64,000 nt of DNA from Lewinellaceae bacterium (GTDB lineage: Bacteria > Bacteroidota > Bacteroidia > Chitinophagales > Saprospiraceae). The stretch spans positions 604,001 through 668,000 of the forward strand of contig JACJYP010000001.1 of assembly GCA_020636045.1 (NCBI GenBank), written 5' to 3'. The translations under genes were made by a program, and so were the position numbers. Of the stretch, positions 54,888-60,715 are shown piece by piece (the first letter of the stretch is position 1; each line of letters begins with the position of its first letter). Under the pieces are notes generated by a model, which was given only the letters and a program-made list of their open reading frames with translations, ran no database searches and was not told the DNA's origin.

Positions 54888-55024
54888 GGCCTTATGGAAA
54901 TCCCGATTTTGCGTCATTGGAGGCAGATGAGAGCACCCATGTTTGAGCCCCGACGAAGGAGGGGCGAGTTTGGGTGCGAACCTGCCGGAAATGACAAGCA
55001 AAATCGCTGGATTTCCATAAAGCC
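54888..55024. repeat. 137-bp imperfect inverted repeat, MITE- or REP-like
   Basis: The outer arms ggccttatggaaatcc (54888-54903) and ggatttccataaagcc (55009-55024) are nearly complementary. Pairing continues inward through cgattttgcgtcatt opposite aatgacaagcaaaatcg, and then ggcag...gagcacccatgtttgagcccc opposite ggggcgagtttgggtgcgaacctgcc. The whole element folds on itself with a tip of about 8 nt. It has no ORF. It occupies most of the 443-bp gap between the M23 gene and mazG (54793-55235), in which I see no gene. Confidence 0.6.
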
Positions 55025-55036
55025 TTGACTTTTTTG

Positions 55037-55064
55037 GTACTTTTTGCGTCAAGGCAAAAAGTAC
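55037..55064. repeat. Short palindromic hairpin gtactttttgc / gcaaaaagtac
   Basis: Perfect 11-bp arms (55037-55047 and 55054-55064) flank a 6-nt loop, immediately after the 137-bp element. I recall similar CTTTTTGGTACTTTTTGC palindromes scattered in Bacteroidota intergenic regions, so a dispersed repeat is likely. No T tract follows in either direction. Confidence 0.5.
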
Positions 55065-55223
55065 GAAAGGTGCTCATGGTCAGAATGTTGCAGTAGTTTC
55101 GGATGTTAAAACCTCAAATTTTTCAAAGCTGAAGCATTCAAGATCACTCACGTCATTTGGCAAATTTATCCAAAACCCGCCACCCCGCACACTTTTGTCC
55201 CCGCCGGCGGCTCCTGTAATTCA

Positions 55224-55231
55224 TACCTTTG
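55224..55231 (+). promoter_or_regulatory. mazG: -7 box abutting the mazG start codon
   Basis: TACCTTTG matches TAnnTTTG; only GCCG separates it from the ATG at 55236. Transcription would begin at or next to the start codon, predicting a leaderless mRNA. Confidence 0.55.
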
Positions 55232-55235
55232 CCGC

Positions 55236-56024
55236 ATGAACACGTATCAGCAAAAACTCGACGCTTTCGGCCGCCTGCTCACCATCATGGACGAACTCCG
55301 GGAGCAGTGCCCCTGGGACCGCAAGCAAACGCTCGAATCGCTGCGCAACCTCACCATCGAAGAGACCTACGAACTCGCCGACGCCATCCTTGACGGCGAC
55401 CTGAACGGCATCAAAGAGGAGATCGGCGACCTCATGCTGCACATGACTTTCTACGCGCGCATCGCCTCCGAACAGGGCGCTTTCGACATCGCCGACGCCC
55501 TGCACGCCATCTGCGACAAACTGGTGGCGCGGCATCCGCACATCTACGGCGACCTGCAGGTGAAAGACGAAGAGGAGGTGAAGCGGAACTGGGAGCAACT
55601 AAAACTCCGCGAAGGCAAAAAGTCGCTGCTGGCCGGTGTGCCCAACAGCCTGCCCGCCATGGTGAAGGCCTACCGGATGCAGGAAAAGACCAAACAGGTG
55701 GGTTTCGAATGGGAAAACAAAGAACAGGTGTGGGCGAAAGTAGAGGAAGAGATCGGCGAATTGCAGGACAACCTGCGCACCGGCGCGCCGCAAACGGCCG
55801 TCGAGGAGGAATTCGGCGATGTGCTGTTTGCCCTGGTCAACTACGCCCGCTTTATCGGCGTGGACCCCGAAACCGCGCTGGAACGCGTGAACCGCAAATT
55901 CAAAAGCCGCTTCGAATACATCGAGGCGCAGGCGCCCAAACCCCTGCGCGACATGACCCTCGCCGAGATGGACGCCCTGTGGAACGAGGCGAAAAGCAAG
56001 GAAGCCGTGGGTGAAAAGCCATAA
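55236..56024 (+). CDS. mazG: Nucleoside triphosphate pyrophosphohydrolase MazG
   Basis: 262 residues, the usual length of tandem-domain MazG. The first domain has LREQCPWDRKQTLESLRNLTIEETYELADAI and EEIGDLMLHMTFYARIA with the EExxE...ExxD metal-binding pattern. The second has WAKVEEEIGELQDNL and VEEEFGDVLFALVNYARFIG. It hydrolyses NTPs and dNTPs to the monophosphate, limiting damaged nucleotides and (p)ppGpp-linked stress effects. It appears monocistronic; its -7 box touches the start codon. The 318 bp between it and rpsO hold only the rpsO promoter. Confidence 0.94.
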   Translation: MNTYQQKLDAFGRLLTIMDELREQCPWDRKQTLESLRNLTIEETYELADAILDGDLNGIKEEIGDLMLHMTFYARIASEQGAFDIADALHAICDKLVARHPHIYGDLQVKDEEEVKRNWEQLKLREGKKSLLAGVPNSLPAMVKAYRMQEKTKQVGFEWENKEQVWAKVEEEIGELQDNLRTGAPQTAVEEEFGDVLFALVNYARFIGVDPETALERVNRKFKSRFEYIEAQAPKPLRDMTLAEMDALWNEAKSKEAVGEKP

Positions 56025-56213
56025 GCCGTTAACCGCACGTCCTAATAGCCGGGCCCGGATATTGATCATACATAGGTTTCAACAGCATTACAAGCGATCA
56101 CTGCCAGGCATTTCACTAACAACTCATGACTGTCGATTTACGACTTTGCATAAAATTTTATTTGGAATTGCCCTCCTCAGGCTTTGTTTGGTAAAACTTT
56201 TGTCGCTCAACCC

Positions 56214-56244
56214 TTTGCAGCTTCGAATGTAAGGCGTACTTTTG
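56214..56244 (+). promoter_or_regulatory. rpsO: Promoter of rpsO (full -33/-7 match)
   Basis: TTTG (56214-56217), exactly 19 bp, then TACTTTTG (56237-56244). This is the best promoter in the window and matches the primary Bacteroidota sigma consensus at both elements. About 93 nt of leader precede the rpsO ATG. Confidence 0.8.
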
Positions 56245-56342
56245 CGCTCGCTAAGGCCGGATGGATAGGCAAAAACTGCCGTTTGACCCGCTGAAATCCC
56301 GCTTTGGCGCCACCTTTTTTCAACACTTTTATCATTCAGAAA

Positions 56343-56618
56343 ATGGCAGTCTATTACAACAAAGAAAAAGTAGCGGAGATCATCGCGCAGTATGGCGGCG
56401 ACGCCAAGAACTCGGGCAACACCGAAGCCCAGATCGCCTTGCTGACCTACCGCATCGAAAGCCTTTCCGCTCACCTTCGCGCCAATAAGAAAGACCACTC
56501 CACGCGCCGCGCCCTGCTCACCATGGTAGGCCAGCGCAAGAGCCTGCTTTCCTACTACGCGAAAAAAGACATTTACAAGTACCGCGCACTCATTGAGAAA
56601 CTCGGTCTTCGTAAGTAA
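56343..56618 (+). CDS. rpsO: 30S ribosomal protein S15
   Basis: 91 residues from the ATG at 56343 (MAVYYNKEKVAEIIAQYGGD). The core KNSGNTEAQIALLTYRIESLSAHLRANKKDHSTRRALLTMVGQRKSLLSYY is the S15 signature that binds the 16S rRNA three-way junction. An upstream in-frame ATG (56304) would add 13 residues not seen in the family. A strong terminator follows, so pnp downstream is probably transcribed separately even though the order rpsO-pnp is the classical one. Confidence 0.97.
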   Translation: MAVYYNKEKVAEIIAQYGGDAKNSGNTEAQIALLTYRIESLSAHLRANKKDHSTRRALLTMVGQRKSLLSYYAKKDIYKYRALIEKLGLRK

Positions 56619-56626
56619 AAGATCCC

Positions 56627-56662
56627 TCCGGCTGACTCCGAAATCGGGGCAGCCGGATTTTT
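56627..56662 (+). terminator. Intrinsic terminator of rpsO
   Basis: tccggctg (56627-56634) pairs with cagccgga (56650-56657), followed by TTTTTG. The loop contains an additional tccg...cggg pairing. Confidence 0.75.
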
Positions 56663-56755
56663 GTTTTACCAAACCCCGACTGACCTCCGCTCGCCGAAAA
56701 CCCTCGCCCGGCAAAGTATGCGGGCCATACGACAGGGAAAATTGACATAAGAATA

Positions 56756-56814
56756 CGCGCAGCGCCCGGTTCAACGGTGCAGATACCGTTGCCGGACAAT
56801 AAAGACGCTGCGCG
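56756..56814 (+). other. Nested stem-loop in the rpsO-pnp spacer
   Basis: cgcgcagcg (56756-56764) pairs with cgctgcgcg (56806-56814). Inside it caacggt (56772-56778) pairs with accgttg (56785-56791). It lies in the 437 bp between the rpsO terminator and pnp, a region without a supported gene. In E. coli a hairpin in the pnp leader is the RNase III target used for autoregulation; this structure could have a similar role, but nothing here proves that it is transcribed. Confidence 0.4.
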
Positions 56815-57099
56815 GACCATTGATACGCAACTACTACGCTTTTATTCATCCCGCTCCGGCGATCCGGCCATTCACATTCAGCCGATCTCAGACGCGCAGG
56901 GCCCGGGAATGACGACTGGGAACGGGGATATTCTTCCCCCACACAAAGACGTGCGTAAGCAGCACACAGGGCTATATGCCGCTGCCGGTACCCACCTCTT
57001 TGTGTGATTTTTCGGTTTCCGGACGTTTTCCCACCTCCTGTCCGCGCCCCCGGCTGGCCAAAGGCCCAGATCATGCCGGCGCACAAATTCATTTTTATC

Positions 57100-59403
57100 A
57101 TGGGAAAACAAATCCCGCTGAGCACATCCTTCAACCTGCCCGATGGGCGTGAAGTGGTGCTCGAAACCGGCAAACTGGCCACCCAGGCCGACGGTTCCGT
57201 ACTCGTCCGCATGGGCGAAACCATGCTCCTTTGCACGGTCGTGAGCGCCAAAACCGCGAAAGAAGGGCAACCTTTCTTCCCGCTTTCGGTCGATTATCAG
57301 GAAAAATTCGCCGCCGCCGGGCGTATTCCCGGCAACTTCTTCCGCCGCGAGGGCAAACTCTCCGACTACGAAGTGCTCGTCAGCCGCCTCGTCGACCGGG
57401 CCCTGCGCCCGCTGTTCCCCGACGGCTACATGAACGAAACTCAGGTGATCATCAACCTCGTTTCCGCCGACAAGGACGTGATGCCCGACGCGCTGGCCGG
57501 CCTGGCCTGCTCGGCAGCGCTGGCCACCAGCGACATCCCCGTGGAAGGGCTGTTCTCCGAAGTGCGCGTGGCGCGCATCGACGGCAAATTCGTGATCAAC
57601 CCCGGCCGCGCAGCGCTCGAAACCGCCGACATGGACTTCATCGTGGCGGCCACCAAGCACGACATCACCATGGTGGAAGGCGAAGCCGACGAATGTTCCG
57701 AAACCGACCTGGTTGCTGCGCTGAAAGTCGCCCACGAGGCCATCAAGGATCAGATCGCCGCGCAGGAGCGCCTCGCCGAAATGGTGGGCGAATCGGCGCT
57801 CGTGAAGCGCCCGCTCCCCGAGATCCCCGAAAACGAGGAACTGAAGGCGCGCATCGAAGCGCTGGTCAGCGACGACATCTACGCGCTGGCGCGCAGCGCA
57901 TCGGACAAAACGACGCGCAAAAACCGCATCGAAGAGATCAAGGAAGCGGCCATGGAGAAGGTGACCGAAGAATTCGGCGAAGAGTTCATGGAAGAATGGG
58001 GCGCCGCAGCCAACCGCTATTTCGACAAATGCAAAAAACACGTCATCCGCGACGTGGTGCTCAGCGACGGCAAACGCCTCGACGGCCGCAAATCCGACGA
58101 AGTGCGTCCGATCTGGAGCGAGGTCAATTTCCTGCCCTCCGCCCACGGCTCGGCGGTGTTCAACCGCGGCGAAACGCAATCGCTCACTTCGCTGACCCTG
58201 GGCACCAAGCAGGACCAGATCCTGATCGACAACGCCCTCAAGAGCTACGACGACGATTTTATCCTGCACTACAGTTTCCCGCCCTTCTCGGTGGGTGAAG
58301 TGAAACCCATGCGCGGCCCCGGCCGCCGCGAGATCGGCCACGCCAACCTCGCCGGCCGCTCCATCCGCAAGGTCATGCCCGAAAGTTTCCCCTACACCGT
58401 GCGCCTCGTTTCCGACATCCTGGAATCCAACGGCTCCTCGTCGATGGCGACGGTATGCGCCGGCTCGCTGGCGCTGATGGACGGCGGCGTACCCATCAAG
58501 TCGGCCATCGCCGGCATCGCCATGGGCGCCATTGCCGACGACAAGGGCCGCATCGCCATCCTTTCCGACATCCTCGGCGACGAAGATGCGCTCGGCGACA
58601 TGGACTTCAAGGTGACCGGCACCGACAATGGCATCACCGGCACGCAGATGGATATCAAGATCGACGGCATGCCGTACGAACTGCTGGAAAAAGCGCTGAT
58701 GCAGGCCCGCGAAGGTCGCCTGCACATCCTTTCCCGCATGAACGACACCATCAACGCGGCGAATGAAGAACTCAAGCCGCACGCCCCGCGTGTGGTCGAG
58801 TTCCGCATCGACCGCGACTACATCGGCGCGGTGATCGGGCCGGGCGGCAAGATCATACAGGAGATGCAGCGCAACACCGGCACCACCATCAGCATCGACG
58901 AAGACGAAAAAGGCGGCATCGTGGCCATCTATGGCCCCGACAAGGCCTCGCTCGACGCGGCGTACGGCAAGATCCAGGACATCGTGTTCACCCCCGATGT
59001 GGGCGCCATCTACGACGGCGTGGTGGAAGAACTGGCCGAGTACGGCGCCTTTATCAAGTTCAAAGGCAAAACGGGCCTGATGCACGTGTCGGAGATCGAC
59101 CACCACCGCGTGGAGAACGTCGGCGACGTGCTGAAAGTCGGCGACCCGATCCAGTTCAAGATCCTCGATGTGGACCCGCGTACCGGCAAGATGAAACTCT
59201 CGCGCCGGGCCATCACGCCCAAAGCAGACGGCACCATGCCCACCGACGAAGAAAACGCAGCCCGCGCCCAGCGCGGCGGCGGCGGTGGACGCGACAACGG
59301 CCGTGGCGGCGGTCGCGATGATCGCCGCGGCGGCGGACGCGACGACCGCAGGGGCGGTGGCGGAGATCGCCGCGGAGGCGGCGGTGGCGGCCGCGGCCGT
59401 TGA
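57100..59403 (+). CDS. pnp: Polyribonucleotide nucleotidyltransferase with RGG-rich tail
   Basis: 767 residues from the ATG at 57100 (MGKQIPLSTSFNLPDGREV). Two RNase PH domains flank an all-helical linker; the second contains NFLPSAHGSAVFNRGETQ and GPGRREIGHANLAGRS. KH (FRIDRDYIGAVIGPGGKIIQEM, about residue 568) and S1 (GAIYDGVVEELAEYGAFIKFKGKTGLMHVSE, about 633) domains follow. It degrades RNA 3' to 5' by phosphorolysis. The last 45 residues are a low-complexity RGG/RDDRRGGG tail, unusual in length and typical of RNA-binding disordered regions. A strong terminator lies 20 bp after the stop. Confidence 0.96.
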   Translation: MGKQIPLSTSFNLPDGREVVLETGKLATQADGSVLVRMGETMLLCTVVSAKTAKEGQPFFPLSVDYQEKFAAAGRIPGNFFRREGKLSDYEVLVSRLVDRALRPLFPDGYMNETQVIINLVSADKDVMPDALAGLACSAALATSDIPVEGLFSEVRVARIDGKFVINPGRAALETADMDFIVAATKHDITMVEGEADECSETDLVAALKVAHEAIKDQIAAQERLAEMVGESALVKRPLPEIPENEELKARIEALVSDDIYALARSASDKTTRKNRIEEIKEAAMEKVTEEFGEEFMEEWGAAANRYFDKCKKHVIRDVVLSDGKRLDGRKSDEVRPIWSEVNFLPSAHGSAVFNRGETQSLTSLTLGTKQDQILIDNALKSYDDDFILHYSFPPFSVGEVKPMRGPGRREIGHANLAGRSIRKVMPESFPYTVRLVSDILESNGSSSMATVCAGSLALMDGGVPIKSAIAGIAMGAIADDKGRIAILSDILGDEDALGDMDFKVTGTDNGITGTQMDIKIDGMPYELLEKALMQAREGRLHILSRMNDTINAANEELKPHAPRVVEFRIDRDYIGAVIGPGGKIIQEMQRNTGTTISIDEDEKGGIVAIYGPDKASLDAAYGKIQDIVFTPDVGAIYDGVVEELAEYGAFIKFKGKTGLMHVSEIDHHRVENVGDVLKVGDPIQFKILDVDPRTGKMKLSRRAITPKADGTMPTDEENAARAQRGGGGGRDNGRGGGRDDRRGGGRDDRRGGGGDRRGGGGGGRGR

Positions 59404-59423
59404 TACAAGGCTAAAGGAATATT

Positions 59424-59461
59424 AAAAAGCCGCCCGGGGTGATCCCGGGCGGCTTTTTTTT
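59424..59461 (+). terminator. Intrinsic terminator of pnp
   Basis: agccgcccggg (59428-59438) pairs perfectly with cccgggcggct (59444-59454), followed by eight T residues; preceding A residues extend the stem. It could also stop leftward transcription coming from the Rpn remnant. Confidence 0.9.
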
Positions 59462-59481
59462 GGCGGAGGTTTGACAGGAGA

Positions 59482-59816
59482 TTATGCCTTCAAGTCCTTT
59501 CTGATCTTTCGTACAAATGAAAGGGAAACACCGGCAATACCTGCGATTTCCTCGTCGGAAAAACGGGCGGTTTTGAGCATACGCGCAACCGTATCATATT
59601 GCTGTCTTTCCATGCCCTTTTCAAGGCCTTTTTCAAGACCGGCGAGAAAAAGATCGTCCGTTTCAATGTCATAATGGATTGGCATGGCTTGAATCTCTTT
59701 TAACGAAATGGGGTGCAATTTAAAACGTGCAACTGGCGCTGATAGCGTTTCAAACGGGGAACCCGCCCGATTATTTTCATCAGATTCTTCAATATCAGCC
59801 GGATCACCTCATCGGG
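59482..59816 (-). pseudogene. Remnant of an Rpn/PD-(D/E)XK transposase-like nuclease gene (C-terminal part, frameshifted)
   Basis: Two frames together give the tail of Rpn-type proteins. From about 59816 to 59720 the minus strand reads PDEVIRLILKNLMKIIGR...RYQRQLHVL. After a frame change near 59715 it continues SLKEIQAMPIHYDIETDDLF, then LAGLEKGLEKGMERQQYDTVARMLKTARFSDEEIAGIAGVS to the stop at 59482. The second part alone is a 78-residue ORF. The catalytic N-terminal half is absent. Rpn proteins are nucleases that promote recombination. Decay here suggests past mobile-element activity next to the ROCO operon. Confidence 0.65.
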
Positions 59817-59840
59817 CCGGTCGGCGCCCGTTATAAAAAT

Positions 59841-59855
59841 CGGGGCTGCGCCCCG
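59841..59855. repeat. GC-rich hairpin cggggc-tgc-gccccg
   Basis: A perfect 6-bp GC stem with a 3-nt loop in the very GC-rich spacer between the FGE-fold gene and the Rpn remnant, about 87 bp downstream of the FGE-fold stop. Noted because cruciform-forming hairpins follow the variable repeat in diversity-generating retroelements, although here the distance is larger than usual. Confidence 0.35.
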
Positions 59856-59941
59856 AACCCCCTGCTCGATGCGGCCACAGCGCCTACCGGCGGCGCTCCG
59901 CTTGCCGCCTTGCCGGCCCTGCCGCCGCCCCTCGCATTTGC

Positions 59942-60715
59942 TCAAGGGAAAGCCGGTATGAGCCGGCCAACTGACTGCAGGGACAAAGCGAGGCGGAAGC
60001 CGAGGTATCGGTGCCGAAGCGACGGCGTGCTGTAGTTGCGATAGGCGACGCGGCAAAGCAGCGCGCCGGAGAAGTAACTGCCGCCGCGAAACACGCGAAG
60101 CGAGCCCGACTTTGGCCCTGCGGGATTCTCTGTTAAGCCCGTTCTTTTGCATTCCTGATAATAATCGCTTCCACCATACCAATCCTCGCACCACTCCCAC
60201 ACATTTCCGCTCATATCATACAGACCCAGTTCATTCGGCGCTTTCAGGCCGACCGGTTTGGTTTCGCCGTGGCTGTTACTTGCAAACCATCCCACTTCCT
60301 TGAGTTTGTCGCTGCCCGCGTAGCGATACGGACTTTTGTGCGGGCCGCCCCTTGCGGCGTATTCCCACTCCGCTTCGCTCGGCAGGCGGAAATGTTTGCC
60401 GGTAATCCCGTTCAGTTTTTTGATAAATATCTGCGCATCCTCCCAGGATACCTGCTCCACCGGTCTCTTTTTTCCTTTGAAAAACGAGGGGTTGTCACCC
60501 GTCACCGCCTCCCACAGTTCCTGGGTTACAGGATATCGGCCGAGCAAAAACCCGGGGACCCGCACCTCATGTCGGGGGAACTCATCATCAAAGGCATCCG
60601 GATCGGCCTTTTTGTCACTACCCATCAGGAAGGCGCCGCCATCGATGGGGATCATGGCGAAAGGCTCGGGCAAACCGGGTAGATCAACCCACATATAATG
60701 AGTACCGGCCATCAT
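59942..60715 (-). CDS. C-type-lectin/FGE-sulfatase fold protein in operon with ROCO-TIR
   Basis: 257 residues; the ATG at 60715 overlaps the TGA of the ROCO gene by 4 bp, so translation is coupled. The FGE-sulfatase (SUMF1) fold is clear: MIPIDGGAFLMGSD (about 21), YPVTQELWEAVTGDNPS (61), PVEQVSWEDAQIF (85), FRLPSEAEWEYAARGG (109), NELGLYDMSGNVWEWCEDWY (151) and RVFRGGSY...GFRLA (207-243). Genuine formylglycine-generating enzymes need two cysteines in the last segment; only one is present, so sulfatase activation is unlikely. The segment at 59993-60088 corresponds to the variable region of retroelement-diversified lectins. I infer a ligand-binding partner of the TIR protein. Confidence 0.85.
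   Translation of the reverse strand: MMAGTHYMWVDLPGLPEPFAMIPIDGGAFLMGSDKKADPDAFDDEFPRHEVRVPGFLLGRYPVTQELWEAVTGDNPSFFKGKKRPVEQVSWEDAQIFIKKLNGITGKHFRLPSEAEWEYAARGGPHKSPYRYAGSDKLKEVGWFASNSHGETKPVGLKAPNELGLYDMSGNVWEWCEDWYGGSDYYQECKRTGLTENPAGPKSGSLRVFRGGSYFSGALLCRVAYRNYSTPSLRHRYLGFRLALSLQSVGRLIPAFP

Noticed and set aside
56777..57007. 76-codon ORF between rpsO and pnp
   Set aside because: No recognisable domain, poor codon pattern, overlaps the stem-loop region; more likely non-coding.
56878..59106. 742-codon ORF antisense to pnp
   Set aside because: Shadow of the GC-rich pnp codons (third-position G/C on the opposite strand); composition dominated by H, V, D, G, A and R with no domain; pnp itself is unmistakable.
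60086..60110. Search for a template repeat matching the lectin variable region inside the window
   Set aside because: No second copy of the RGGS-encoding sequence was found on either strand; a template, if any, lies outside.
59700..60200. 166-codon ORF overlapping the FGE-fold gene
   Set aside because: Only its last about 38 codons resemble a protein family (Rpn); the rest is an out-of-frame shadow of the FGE-fold gene.
59942..60715. Reading the FGE-fold protein as a sulfatase-activating formylglycine-generating enzyme
   Set aside because: The C-terminal segment has only one of the two cysteines used for copper and catalysis, and no sulfatase gene is present in the window.
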